A stretch of DNA of 64,000 nt, from positions 3,253,501 to 3,317,500 of the forward strand of contig CP062007.1 of the NCBI GenBank assembly GCA_022749295.1, in the 5' to 3' direction. How positions within the stretch are numbered: the stretch's first letter is position 1; each line of letters starts with the position of its first letter. The notes beneath the pieces were generated by a model, which saw nothing but the letters and a program-made list of their open reading frames with translations, was not told the origin of the DNA and made no database searches. This document shows, one piece after another, positions 17,191 through 26,130 of the stretch. Made by a program: the position numbers and the translations under genes. The DNA is from Flavobacteriaceae bacterium GSB9. Its GTDB lineage: Bacteria; Bacteroidota; Bacteroidia; Flavobacteriales; Flavobacteriaceae.

Positions 17191-18428
17191 TGCGAACACT
17201 ATTTAAAAACATAAAAGAACTATTGCAAGTTCGGGAAACACCTGTCGATTTTGTTTCTGATAAGGCCATGGCTAATTTGCCCACCATTAAAAATGCATTT
17301 CTTTTGATTGAAGACGGTTTGATTTCTGATTTTGGCAACATGGAAAACTGTTCTGAAATTCAAGTCGAAAAGGTTATTGATGCTAAAGGAAAAATGGTTT
17401 TGCCCACTTGGTGCGATTCGCATACACACTTGGTATATGCTGGAAATAGGGAAAGCGAGTTTGTCGATAAAATAAAAGGCTTGTCGTATCAAGAAATCGC
17501 AGATAAAGGTGGTGGGATTTTAAATTCAGCAAAAACGCTTCAAAACACTTCAGAAGACAATCTATACAAACAGTCAAAAAAACGATTGGAAGAGGTTATA
17601 GCCATGGGCACGGGTGCCATCGAAATTAAATCGGGTTATGGTTTAACGGTCGAATCTGAATTGAAAATGCTCAGTGTCATTAAACGTCTAAAGGCACATT
17701 ACGATTTGCCAATAAAGGCTACATTTTTAGGAGCGCATGCGGTTCCTTCGGAATATAAAAATAATAAAGAAGGCTATTTGAATCTAATTATAGATGAAAT
17801 GATTCCGTTGGTAACAGAAGCCCAATTGGCCGATTATATAGATGTGTTTTGTGAAGCGGGATATTTTTCTGTTGAAGATACAGAGCGTATTCTTAACGCA
17901 GGAAAAACTTATGGTTTACAACCAAAAATTCATGTTAATCAATTTAACTCGATAGGAGGGGTACGGGTTGGTGTTAAGTTTAATGCATTATCAGTGGACC
18001 ATTTGGAAGAAATAAAACCTAACGATATTGAGGCTTTAAAAGGAGCGACAACAATGCCCGTAGCCTTGCCTGGCTGCTCGTTCTTTTTGGGTATTCCTTA
18101 TACGCCTGGTCGGAAAATAATTGATAATGGTTTGCCTCTAGCTTTGGCAAGCGATTACAATCCTGGTTCGGCACCTTCGGGTAATATGAATTTTGTAGTG
18201 TCTTTAGCTTGCATTAATATGAAGTTGACGCCTGAAGAAGCGATAAATGCAGCTACTATAAATGGTGCCTATGCCATGGGATTGCAACATGAAGTCGGTT
18301 CAATAACCAAAGGTAAAAAAGCCAATTTAATCCTTACAAAACCAATAAATTCATATCAATTTATGCCGTATTCGTTTGGCGCTAATCAGGTTGAGTCTGT
18401 TTTTATAAATGGTAAAGCAGTGAGTTGA
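17190..18428 (+). CDS. hutI: Imidazolonepropionase
   Basis: A 412-residue amidohydrolase-superfamily enzyme that hydrolyses 4-imidazolone-5-propionate to N-formimidoyl-L-glutamate. The metal-binding DSHTHLVYAGNRESEF (HxH), SGYGLTVESELKML, GAHAVPSEY, and the late metal ligands in VNQFNS and ALASDYNPGSAPSGNM are all present. I use the ATG at 17190, which overlaps the hutU stop; the frame runs upstream, but inside hutU. No hutG (formimidoylglutamase) or ftcD gene follows, so the last pathway step must be encoded elsewhere. Confidence 0.95.
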   Translation: MRTLFKNIKELLQVRETPVDFVSDKAMANLPTIKNAFLLIEDGLISDFGNMENCSEIQVEKVIDAKGKMVLPTWCDSHTHLVYAGNRESEFVDKIKGLSYQEIADKGGGILNSAKTLQNTSEDNLYKQSKKRLEEVIAMGTGAIEIKSGYGLTVESELKMLSVIKRLKAHYDLPIKATFLGAHAVPSEYKNNKEGYLNLIIDEMIPLVTEAQLADYIDVFCEAGYFSVEDTERILNAGKTYGLQPKIHVNQFNSIGGVRVGVKFNALSVDHLEEIKPNDIEALKGATTMPVALPGCSFFLGIPYTPGRKIIDNGLPLALASDYNPGSAPSGNMNFVVSLACINMKLTPEEAINAATINGAYAMGLQHEVGSITKGKKANLILTKPINSYQFMPYSFGANQVESVFINGKAVS

Positions 18429-18460
18429 TTAATATAATTTCTTTTGGGGAACGTTTAAAA

Positions 18461-19642
18461 TCATAAATAGCTTAACCACCATTTATTTTTATTGTTGGCT
18501 TTATAAAGCATGTACTTTTTGCTGGGGAAATAGAGCAGGGCAATAACAAAAATCCAAACCATATAAACAGAAAAGAGAGAATAACCATAGTTGATAAGTA
18601 ATGCATTATCAAATACTTCTTTGGTTAAAATCATATGTTTCCAGTTTCCTCCAAAAATTAAAATACCAACTATAGCAAGAAGATGAATGACTAAAACGTG
18701 TAGAAAATAATAAAACAAGGGCACTCTTCCGAAGACCAAAAAGAAATCGGTTATTTTATTTTTCACATGTTCGATACCATATAGAAACAACAGGGCAGGC
18801 CCCATGGTTATGAGCATATATGCTAACGATGGTGGATATTTGGTAACCTTAAAAAACGACATAATGGTTTTGGCTGTAGTATCTTGAACAGACCATGGCA
18901 TCATGTCGCCATAAACATTGATGCCTCGAAGAATAAAAAAAAGAGCTACAGAGCCAATACCCAGGATTAGTAGCCATTTTTTTCTGCTTTTAATGTTGAA
19001 ATCTTTGGTATAAAGTGTCCCTAAACAATAACCCAAAACCATGAGGCCTAACCAGGGCAGAACGGGATAAAACACGCCAATATTGTTACCGTTTTCTAAA
19101 GGAATAAAATTTGGTTGGTGTAGTATGTACCAAACAATGGATTTGAAGCTTGTACCATTCATCATGACACCGTCTAATAAATTATGACAGAGAACTATAA
19201 TACTTCCTATTGCCAACAAGGCTTTTTTTGATAAAAAAATTAAAAAAGACAAAGCAACCATGCTCAAACCAATGGCCCAAATAACTTGAAGAATAAGTCG
19301 GCTGTAGGTTAAATCGAATTTCCAAATAAGGTTATTTACCGTTATTTCTAATAGGGTAAGCCATATACCTCTGGTAGACAGAAACTTAAATAGTTCGGGT
19401 TTACTTTTCTTTTGACCATATAAAAACGCCGATGTTCCTGCTAAAAAGATAAAAACTGGAGCACAATAGTGTGTTATAAAACGCGTGAAAAACAAAAATG
19501 GTGTAGTGGTTTCTAAATTGGTAGGGCTGTTAAAAAAAGCACCATAATAGAAATAATCACGAACATGGTCTAAAGCCATAATCACCATAACGACACCTCT
19601 TAAAATATCAATAGACTCTATACGGCTGCTTTTTGGTTGCAT
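18461..19642 (-). CDS. Multi-pass membrane protein, DUF1624/HGSNAT-like acyltransferase fold
   Basis: A 393-residue inner-membrane protein with about ten hydrophobic segments. The N-terminus RIESIDILRGVVMVIMALDHVRDYF is the hallmark of the family related to heparan-alpha-glucosaminide N-acetyltransferase (DUF1624), with the His in ALDH as candidate active residue and a later FYYFLHVLVIHLLA helix. Bacterial members have no settled function; transfer of acetyl groups across the membrane to sugars is a reasonable guess. It converges with hutI and is separated by a terminator from the SnoaL gene upstream. Confidence 0.82.
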   Translation of the reverse strand: MQPKSSRIESIDILRGVVMVIMALDHVRDYFYYGAFFNSPTNLETTTPFLFFTRFITHYCAPVFIFLAGTSAFLYGQKKSKPELFKFLSTRGIWLTLLEITVNNLIWKFDLTYSRLILQVIWAIGLSMVALSFLIFLSKKALLAIGSIIVLCHNLLDGVMMNGTSFKSIVWYILHQPNFIPLENGNNIGVFYPVLPWLGLMVLGYCLGTLYTKDFNIKSRKKWLLILGIGSVALFFILRGINVYGDMMPWSVQDTTAKTIMSFFKVTKYPPSLAYMLITMGPALLFLYGIEHVKNKITDFFLVFGRVPLFYYFLHVLVIHLLAIVGILIFGGNWKHMILTKEVFDNALLINYGYSLFSVYMVWIFVIALLYFPSKKYMLYKANNKNKWWLSYL

Positions 19643-19745
19643 GTATTCGTTGTTTATAAAAGAAAAGAGCTTATAGTAATTCCTAAAAGTAAAGAAACAA
19701 TTTTTTTAAACCTAAGGAAACTTCCTGTAATGAAAATACAAACAA

Positions 19746-19771
19746 AAGAGGTTGTATATATACAACCTCTT
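19746..19771 (-). terminator. Perfect palindromic terminator after SnoaL lipoprotein gene
   Basis: A 26-base perfect palindrome, arm AAGAGGTTGTATA, followed on the minus strand by a T-rich stretch. It lies between the stop of the SnoaL gene and the start of the DUF1624-like gene. Confidence 0.8.
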
Positions 19772-19794
19772 ATTATATAAAAAAAATACTTAAC

Positions 19795-20670
19795 TTATTT
19801 TTTACTGACATCATTTAGTTTTTTAGTATCAACATATTGTTGAAAAGCGACAACTTTACCATTGTCAAGTGTCCAAAGATGGGCAGCCTGTGCGTTATAG
19901 GTTTTTCCTGTTGTTTTTAGTTTGGCATCATACCTTAGTGTAGCCAAAACTTGGTTGTTGTTCATGTTGTGAAGGTTGATGTCGGTCAAATTAAAATATT
20001 CATGGTCTTTACCTAGACGAGCAAAAACACCATTTACAATCGCATCAGGGCCAATGTATGGGTTGCCATCTGCATAAGCATTGCCTTCAGCTTCATTCCA
20101 CACAACATTTTCGTCTAAGCTGGCAAGTACTTTTGGTATATCACCCTCACCAAAGGCCTTGTACATATTGTCTACAATGCTAGTGTTTTCATAGGCTGAT
20201 ACGATTCCTAATTGTTGCATAAAGACCATATTGTCAATAAAATCATGCTCTTGTGCTATTTTGCCATTTTGCATTTTCACTAAGGTTACCCCATCAATGT
20301 TTACTGATTTTCCAGTGGGTGGCATTCCAAAAAACTCACCAGTATTATTGCCTTTAAAACTCCAATGCTTTACTATTTTATCACCTTGGCTAAAGGCATC
20401 AACCGTTCTGAATTCAATATCAGAAAATCCAGTAATAAAGTTTTGGTAGTAGGCTTTTACGTTTTCAACACCTACAATGTTTTCAGGGGAGGAAATCAGG
20501 GTAATATCTTCCGTGAAATTCTCATGGTTTATCAAATCCAGATTACCTTCATTAATAATTTGGTCCCAAGTGCTTGTGTAGATTGAAATGTTTTTTTCAG
20601 TTTTGGAGTTGTTGCAGGACAGAATACTCAGTCCAAATGTTAAAGCAAAAATAATTGTTGATGTTTTCAT
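19795..20670 (-). CDS. Lipoprotein with two SnoaL-like domains
   Basis: A 291-residue exported protein. Signal sequence STIIFALTFGLSILSC ends in a lipobox (LSILSC), so it is probably lipid-anchored. Two NTF2/SnoaL-type alpha+beta barrels follow: the first (about 28-155) with TSTWDQIINEGNLDLI and EFFGMPPTGKSVNIDGV, as in SnoaL ester-cyclase-like proteins, the second (about 163-285) with VDNMYKAFGEGDIPKVLASL. The catalytic activity cannot be predicted; many are non-enzymatic ligand binders. It starts 16 bases after the MFS transporter stop, so the two form an operon. Confidence 0.82.
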   Translation of the reverse strand: MKTSTIIFALTFGLSILSCNNSKTEKNISIYTSTWDQIINEGNLDLINHENFTEDITLISSPENIVGVENVKAYYQNFITGFSDIEFRTVDAFSQGDKIVKHWSFKGNNTGEFFGMPPTGKSVNIDGVTLVKMQNGKIAQEHDFIDNMVFMQQLGIVSAYENTSIVDNMYKAFGEGDIPKVLASLDENVVWNEAEGNAYADGNPYIGPDAIVNGVFARLGKDHEYFNLTDINLHNMNNNQVLATLRYDAKLKTTGKTYNAQAAHLWTLDNGKVVAFQQYVDTKKLNDVSKK

Positions 20671-20686
20671 AATGTTTGGTTTTAAT

Positions 20687-22024
20687 TTAGTTAACTTTTA
20701 AATGTTCTAACCTCATTAAGTGTTTCTTGATATTAATTGTTTTGAAAACAAAAAATGCTAAAACAGGAAATGCTGCCATACAAAATATTATAGGGCTCCA
20801 AGTCAAATTTTTATGAAGTTCACCAAATAGCCAAGAGCCAGCGGCTACTCCGAGGTTATTTAATGTCATGTAAAGCGTAAATTGGGTAGCAGATATTTTT
20901 TGCCACGAAATTTTCATAGCTGTGGCTAAAATGGCAATGTTAAGTAGAGTGACCACTAAATTGTAAAGAATGATGAAGCCATAAATGATGGAATTGTTAT
21001 GCCAGTTGTTTGGAATTAGACCTAATGAGACAATAAGAGCGGTTATAATGGTTAATAGTATTAGTATCATCTTTTTTGTGCCAATGAGGTCGATAATGAA
21101 CCCGCCAGCAACCATGCCTATGCAGCCTCCTACAATAGAGGCTATAGAATATATTTTAGAAAAATCGGTGTTGGTCCAATTGAGTTCTTGAACAGTAAAA
21201 ATTGGAGAAAATACTTCTATTAGGCCAGAAAGGGTGCCTGTAATAAACATTCCAAAACACAAAATAATACTTGAGGGAAGAACAACAGCTTTTAATAGGT
21301 TTTTAATGAGTATACTCCAATTGTGTATTTGTGCATCTTGAGATGTTTTTGAAGCCTTTCCATTTGTCCAAGGCATTAGTTTTTCTCCTCGATGTTCCCT
21401 GAAAAAAATGGGAACTAAAATAATCAGTGCAACTACAAGAGCTAAAGAAGTTATGGCGTTAGTAAAGCCAACAATATTAATTAGGGTTGTCCCTAGAAGA
21501 AGTGATAGGGATTGGCCTAGAATTCTAGAGCCCCACATAACACCATTAGCTCTTGCTTGCTGGTGTAACGGAATAATATCTACGGCCATACCATCTATAG
21601 CTATGTCTTGAATAGCTCCAAACAAACTGATAAAAAAGCCGCAAAGCATTAAACCGCTTACATTATTTATCGGGTCTTGAACAAAACCAAAGGCAAGAAA
21701 GCTAAAAATTAAACCTAATTGCCCCATAATGATCCAAGGGCGTTTTCTTCCATAAGCAATTGCTGTATAGCGGTCTATAATGGGGGCTAGAAAGAATTTA
21801 AAACTCCATGGAATTGTAATGATAGAAACATAGGAGGCAATTACTGCAGCATTTATATCGTTCATGGCAAGCCATGCAGGAATAGCCAAGAACGTAATGC
21901 CAATAGGGATTCCTTCTGATATGTATAAAGCAGAAAAAACCAAATAACGTAATGTGGCGTTTTCAGATAAATAGACTTTTTTCTTTAGTTCAACCAATTC
22001 GTTTCTAAACTCGTTTTGGTTCAT
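20687..22024 (-). CDS. MFS-type transporter (AmpG/PAT-like)
   Basis: A 445-residue integral membrane protein with 12 predicted helices. The N-terminal half (LRYLVFSALYISEGIPIGITF, LAPIIDRY, GRKRPWIIMGQ) resembles peptide-acetyl-CoA or muropeptide transporter (AmpG) relatives, including the D-R-x-G-R-K-R/P loop-2/3 motif. The substrate is unknown; nothing near it points to murein recycling. It is upstream of and probably cotranscribed with the SnoaL lipoprotein, hinting that the lipoprotein handles the same molecule (inference). Confidence 0.8.
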   Translation of the reverse strand: MNQNEFRNELVELKKKVYLSENATLRYLVFSALYISEGIPIGITFLAIPAWLAMNDINAAVIASYVSIITIPWSFKFFLAPIIDRYTAIAYGRKRPWIIMGQLGLIFSFLAFGFVQDPINNVSGLMLCGFFISLFGAIQDIAIDGMAVDIIPLHQQARANGVMWGSRILGQSLSLLLGTTLINIVGFTNAITSLALVVALIILVPIFFREHRGEKLMPWTNGKASKTSQDAQIHNWSILIKNLLKAVVLPSSIILCFGMFITGTLSGLIEVFSPIFTVQELNWTNTDFSKIYSIASIVGGCIGMVAGGFIIDLIGTKKMILILLTIITALIVSLGLIPNNWHNNSIIYGFIILYNLVVTLLNIAILATAMKISWQKISATQFTLYMTLNNLGVAAGSWLFGELHKNLTWSPIIFCMAAFPVLAFFVFKTINIKKHLMRLEHLKVN

Positions 22025-22357
22025 TTAGGTTGGTTTTAGTTTTTAAACGAAATGCTATTAATTAGTTTAAAAGGGAATTAATTGATAACAGGAAAATTAA
22101 TCTATGTGTATTTTGAATGGAAAGATATGTGCATGTAGAATTCTTATTTTTTATTAAAAGGTTTGAAAAAAAATAAGATTTAGGGAGACTGTTGTAATAT
22201 TAGTTAATTTATTGGAAATCAACAAAATATTTCAAGTGTATTTTATGTTTTAATTTTTGTTTAAATACTTGTCTTTTTTGATATGTGGATAAAATAAAAA
22301 AGTCCAACCTGTGTTGGACTTTTTTATAACTAAGAAATGTAATTTCTAGACAGCGTA
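22025..22357. other. Intergenic region between lysA and MFS gene
   Basis: 333 bases, very AT-rich. It holds the lysA terminator (22296-22326) and must hold the MFS promoter on the minus strand, though I find no exact TAnnTTTG there. A weak A/T hairpin (TCTTATTTTTT with its complement, about 22140-22180) is present. I see no gene. Confidence 0.6.
22296..22326 (-). terminator. Terminator after lysA
   Basis: Stem AGTCCAAC / GTTGGACT with a CTGT loop, flanked by A and T runs on both sides. It is positioned after the lysA stop codon on the minus strand. Confidence 0.88.
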
Positions 22358-23593
22358 CTATTTAACGGCTTTTTTCTTATCAGTTTCAGTAAAATCCACT
22401 TCAACCTGATTTTTTATTATATCGTCAAATGTTTCGCGTTTTCTAATCAGGTGCGCTTGGTCGTTATACCAAAGTACCTCTGCTGGACGAAACCGTGAGT
22501 TATAGTTGCTGGCCATAGAAAAACAATATGCACCGGCATTTTTAAAACAAAGCACATCGCCTTCTGTAATTTCTTTAATACGGCGGTTGCTGCCAAAAGT
22601 ATCGGTTTCGCAAATGTAGCCCACAACGGTATAAAAACGCTCTCGGCCATTAGGGTTTGAAATGTTACTAATGTCATGGTGCGACCCGTAAAACATAGGG
22701 CGAACAAGATGGTTAAAGCCAGAATCAACTTGGGCAAACACCGTTGATGTAGTTTGTTTAACGGCGTTTACTTGTGTTAAAAAGTACCCAGATTCACTTA
22801 CCAAAAACTTCCCAGGCTCGAAAGCCAAGGTTAAGTCTTTGCCGTAATTTTTACAGAATTCGTTGAATCTTTCAGTAAGTTTTTGGCCCAATTCTTCAAT
22901 GTTGGTTTCAATATCGCCTGCTTTATAAGGTACTTTAAACCCAGAACCGAAATCAATAAAATCTAGATTTTTAAATTGTTTCGCTGTTTCAAACAAAATT
23001 TCACTAGCATATAAAAACACTTCAATATCTAAAATGTCACTTCCAGTGTGCATATGAATACCGTTAATAGTCATTTTAGTATTTTCAACAATACGAAGGA
23101 TATGTGGAATCTGGTGAATGGAAATACCGAATTTCGAATCGATATGCCCCACCGAAATGTTAGCATTTCCACCGGCCATTACATGTGGGTTTATACGTAT
23201 GCAAACTGGGATATTAGGATGTTTCGTGCCAAACTGTTCTAAAATAGAAAGGTTGTCTATATTTATTTTTACCCCAAGTTTGGCCGCTTCCTCAATTTCG
23301 TTTAATGATACACCGTTAGGAGTAAAAATTATTTGCTCGGGCTTAAACCCAGCAGCTAAGCCCAATTTTACTTCTTGAATGGAAACCGTATCTATTCCAG
23401 AGCCTAAAGACTTTAAAAGTTTTAAAATTGAAATGTTAGACAGTGCTTTAACAGCATAGTTGATCTTAAGGTGCTTTACGCTTTTAAACGCACCGGTAAG
23501 TCTTTTGTATTGCGCTTCAATTTTATGGGCGTCGTAAACATAAACGGGGCTGCCAAACTCTTGTGCAATTTGCAGCAATTGATTTTCTGTCAT
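22358..23593 (-). CDS. lysA: Diaminopimelate decarboxylase
   Basis: A 411-residue PLP enzyme (fold type III) that decarboxylates meso-diaminopimelate to L-lysine. The PLP lysine lies in INYAVKALSN (about residue 52); other blocks are INPHVMAGG, HMHTGSDILD, IDFGSGFKVPY, LAFEPGKFLVSE (phosphate-binding Gly-rich region) and the partner-subunit motif CETDTFG (C-E-S-x-D family motif). I chose ATG 23593 over the upstream in-frame ATG because a TATCTTTG promoter element (23610-23617) overlaps the longer version. The product uses DAP made by the succinylase branch, whose dapD is at 49.6 kb. Confidence 0.95.
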   Translation of the reverse strand: MTENQLLQIAQEFGSPVYVYDAHKIEAQYKRLTGAFKSVKHLKINYAVKALSNISILKLLKSLGSGIDTVSIQEVKLGLAAGFKPEQIIFTPNGVSLNEIEEAAKLGVKINIDNLSILEQFGTKHPNIPVCIRINPHVMAGGNANISVGHIDSKFGISIHQIPHILRIVENTKMTINGIHMHTGSDILDIEVFLYASEILFETAKQFKNLDFIDFGSGFKVPYKAGDIETNIEELGQKLTERFNEFCKNYGKDLTLAFEPGKFLVSESGYFLTQVNAVKQTTSTVFAQVDSGFNHLVRPMFYGSHHDISNISNPNGRERFYTVVGYICETDTFGSNRRIKEITEGDVLCFKNAGAYCFSMASNYNSRFRPAEVLWYNDQAHLIRKRETFDDIIKNQVEVDFTETDKKKAVK

Positions 23594-23609
23594 AATTTCA
23601 AATTTTCGC

Positions 23610-23617
23610 CAAAGATA
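23610..23617 (-). promoter_or_regulatory. Candidate -7 element for lysA
   Basis: Reads TATCTTTG on the minus strand, an exact TAnnTTTG match. It places the transcription start about ten bases upstream of ATG 23593 and argues against the longer open frame reaching 23623. Confidence 0.5.
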
Positions 23618-23761
23618 TTTCATTAAACCTTATAAAAAAGAAATCAGCAAAAAATTTATACATATTAAACAAAATGTTAATTATTTAACATTAGGTTTTG
23701 CTGTTTTGGCATCTTTGTAAGTTTTCGTAATTAATTATTAGGGTAAGTTATTGCTATTATT

Positions 23762-23769
23762 TACATTTG
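23762..23769 (+). promoter_or_regulatory. Candidate -7 element for sucC
   Basis: TACATTTG matches TAnnTTTG and would give a leader of about 20 bases before ATG 23796. No TTG is at the best upstream spacing. Confidence 0.45.
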
Positions 23770-23795
23770 TGCATCTTAAACTTATTAAGCACATT

Positions 23796-24986
23796 ATGAA
23801 TTTACACGAATATCAAGGCAAAGAAATATTGAGTAGTTTTGGCGTACGTATCCAACGTGGTATTGTGGCACAAAATGCGAATGAGGCAGTTGCTGCAGCA
23901 AAACAACTAACTAGCGAAACAGGCACCAGTTGGCATGTAATAAAAGCACAGGTTCACGCTGGTGGACGTGGTAAAGGGGGCGGTGTAAAACTGGCCAAAA
24001 ACCTTAAAGAAGTAGAAGAGCTAGCGGGACAAATAATTGGAATGGATTTGGTAACGCCACAAACATCTGCTGCTGGTAAGCGTGTACATCAGGTTTTGGT
24101 TGCTGAAGATGTGTATTATCCAGGTGAAAGTGAAACAAGCGAATTTTACATGTCTGTTTTACTTAACAGAGGTACAGGTCGTAATATGATTATGTATTCA
24201 ACTGAAGGAGGAATGGATATCGAAACTGTAGCCGAAGAAACTCCACATTTAATTTTTACAGAAGAAATCGATCCTTCTGTTGGAATCATGCCATTTCAAG
24301 CAAGACGTATTGCTTTTAATCTAGGTTTGTCTGGTATGGCATTTAAGGAAATGACAAAATTTGTAACTGCGTTGTACACGGCTTATGTAAAATCTGATTC
24401 ATCGTTATTTGAAATCAATCCCGTTTTAAAAACCAGTGATGATAAAATAATGGCTGTTGATGCCAAGGTGACTATCGATGATAATGCTCTTTTTAGACAT
24501 AAAGATTATGTAGATTTAAGAGATATTAGAGAAGAAAGTGCCATTGAAGTTGAGGCAGGTGAAAAAGGACTTAACTATGTAGACCTTGATGGAAACGTAG
24601 GTTGTATGGTTAACGGAGCCGGTTTGGCCATGGCAACAATGGATTTAATTAAACAAGCGGGAGGTGAGCCGGCCAACTTTTTAGATGTTGGTGGTACTGC
24701 CGATGCTGCACGAGTTGAAGCTGCTTTTAAAATCATCTTAAAAGACCCTGCGGTAAAAGCCATTTTGATTAATATATTTGGAGGTATTGTACGTTGTGAT
24801 AGAGTAGCACAAGGTGTTATCGATGCATACAAGAATATGGGCAATATTAATGTGCCAATTATTGTGCGTTTACAAGGCACCAATGCCGATGTTGCTAAAG
24901 AGTTAATTGATAACTCTGGGTTGGATGTATTGAGCGCAACTGAATTCCAAGAAGCGGCAGATAAAGTTCAGGAAGTTTTGTCTTAA
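23796..24986 (+). CDS. sucC: Succinate-CoA ligase (ADP-forming) subunit beta
   Basis: A 396-residue beta subunit of succinyl-CoA synthetase, which couples succinyl-CoA hydrolysis to nucleotide triphosphate formation in the TCA cycle. It starts with MNLHEYQGKEILSSFGV, has an ATP-grasp domain with QVHAGGRGKGGGVKL, and EINPVL, and the C-terminal CoA-ligase domain includes GAGLAMATMDLI, FLDVGGTA and NIFGGIVRCDRVAQGV. The frame continues upstream, but the ATG at 23796 begins the family N-terminus. The alpha subunit gene sucD is not adjacent; in Bacteroidota the two are often separate. A bidirectional terminator follows. Confidence 0.96.
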   Translation: MNLHEYQGKEILSSFGVRIQRGIVAQNANEAVAAAKQLTSETGTSWHVIKAQVHAGGRGKGGGVKLAKNLKEVEELAGQIIGMDLVTPQTSAAGKRVHQVLVAEDVYYPGESETSEFYMSVLLNRGTGRNMIMYSTEGGMDIETVAEETPHLIFTEEIDPSVGIMPFQARRIAFNLGLSGMAFKEMTKFVTALYTAYVKSDSSLFEINPVLKTSDDKIMAVDAKVTIDDNALFRHKDYVDLRDIREESAIEVEAGEKGLNYVDLDGNVGCMVNGAGLAMATMDLIKQAGGEPANFLDVGGTADAARVEAAFKIILKDPAVKAILINIFGGIVRCDRVAQGVIDAYKNMGNINVPIIVRLQGTNADVAKELIDNSGLDVLSATEFQEAADKVQEVLS

Positions 24987-25006
24987 GATTTCCAATTTAA
25001 ATATTA

Positions 25007-25045
25007 AAAAAAGAGCAACACATTCAATTGTTGCTCTTTTTTTGT
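25007..25045. terminator. Bidirectional terminator between sucC and DUF1456 gene
   Basis: Stem AAGAGCAACA / TGTTGCTCTT (25011-25020, 25029-25038) with an 8-base loop and A/T runs on both sides. The stop codon of the minus-strand DUF1456 gene (25024-25026) lies in the loop, so the last codons of that gene form part of the terminator. Confidence 0.85.
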
Positions 25046-25284
25046 GCTTTGTTTTCTCCTTTTTTGGGCATAGGCCCTCGCATATGAATAACCAATCCAT
25101 TTAAAAAATTCCGTAGTATCTGGTCACCACACTCCATATATTTTGGGTGGTCTTCGCGCCTAAAAAAGGCACCCAATTCGCTTTTAGAAATCCTAAAATC
25201 TACCAGAGCCAAAATCTTTACAATATCATCGTCTCTTAATTTTAAGGCTACACGTAATTTTTTAAGAATATCATTATTAGTCAT
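25024..25284 (-). CDS. DUF1456 family protein (YehS-like), single-repeat form
   Basis: An 86-residue protein with one DUF1456 repeat: NNDILKKLRVALKLRDDDIVKIL, then ISKSELGAFFRREDHPKYMECGDQILRNFLNGL. E. coli YehS has two such repeats (about 156 residues), so this is half length, with a basic tail (MPKKGENKAQKKSNN) in place of the second. Function unknown; small, soluble, helical and perhaps nucleic-acid binding, since the tail is basic. The last four codons are inside the shared terminator. The 370 bp region upstream contains a palindrome that may be its operator. Confidence 0.85.
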   Translation of the reverse strand: MTNNDILKKLRVALKLRDDDIVKILALVDFRISKSELGAFFRREDHPKYMECGDQILRNFLNGLVIHMRGPMPKKGENKAQKKSNN

Positions 25285-25655
25285 GTCGATTGGTTTTTAC
25301 TTTCATTAAGGATGTATTTCATCGATTTTCATTATGGAGCCCTCCATAATTGACTTTTTTGTCATCAACAAAGATACCCTAAAAAAAAGGATTAGTTTGA
25401 TTTTATATTAAAACCGTTTGATTTCTGTGTAAAAAACTGTAAATCAGTTATTTGTTTTGGTTTTTGTTGTTTTGTTTTATAATTGTAACAAAAGATAAAA
25501 TGCAATTTTTTTGGTTGAATAAAATTCATGATTGATGAAATAATTAAAATGTACGATTAAATGCGTACAGTTTTTCGATAATCTACAATATATCTACGAT
25601 TATAAAAGTGCCTTTTGTTCGTAACTTTATAGTAAATTAATTAATCCCTTAAAAC
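25285..25655. other. Divergent intergenic region with palindrome
   Basis: 371 bases between divergent genes, strongly AT-rich, no coding potential that I can support. It contains the near-perfect palindrome at 25331-25350. It must carry two promoters; I do not see an exact TAnnTTTG in either direction. Confidence 0.6.
25331..25350. promoter_or_regulatory. Palindrome upstream of DUF1456 gene
   Basis: ATTATGGAG and CTCCATAAT separated by CC, 9 bp perfect arms. Position 47 bases upstream of the DUF1456 start fits an operator or a leader hairpin. There is no T run, so it is not a terminator. Confidence 0.45.
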
Positions 25656-26069
25656 ATGATTAATAGAGTAGAAAAATTGAGTCTCTTATCTGAAATGATT
25701 GCTTTTGCAAAATATGATAAAGACATACGGAGAATAGAATACAACTTTTTGTTGGGCGTGGCAAAACAACTAGATATTGCACGAGAAGATTTTGAATATT
25801 TATTAGAAAACCCAGTATCATATACCCATTTAAAATCGCATAGTGAACGCATAGTGCAATTCCATAGACTAGTGTTGTTAATGAATATTGAACAGGAATA
25901 TGAAGGGGAAGATAACGCTGCAGGAGTCACAAAGCTTTACAACTTTGGTTTACGAATGGGGTTGAGCCACGAATCGATTACCAAAGTGTTGTATTTAATG
26001 GAAAGTTTTCCAAATAAAATTGTACCGCCCGATGTTTTAATAGATATTTTTAAAACGCAATACAATTAA
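25656..26069 (+). CDS. TerB-like helical protein
   Basis: A 137-residue all-helical soluble protein. The N-terminus (RVEKLSLLSEMIAFAKYDKDIRRIEYNFLLGVAKQLDI) resembles TerB-like domains found across Bacteroidota: an early helix, an acidic turn (D-K-D-I-R-x-x-E) where TerB has its metal-binding acidic residues, and a second helix. In this lineage it commonly sits beside uvrB, here convergent with it, and I recall such proteins being mislabelled as excinuclease subunit B; nothing supports that. Role unknown. Confidence 0.7.
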   Translation: MINRVEKLSLLSEMIAFAKYDKDIRRIEYNFLLGVAKQLDIAREDFEYLLENPVSYTHLKSHSERIVQFHRLVLLMNIEQEYEGEDNAAGVTKLYNFGLRMGLSHESITKVLYLMESFPNKIVPPDVLIDIFKTQYN

Positions 26070-26130
26070 AACATCACCTTTTTAAAAGACTTATTAAAGT
26101 GTTGATGAAAACAACAATATGTTGTTTAAT

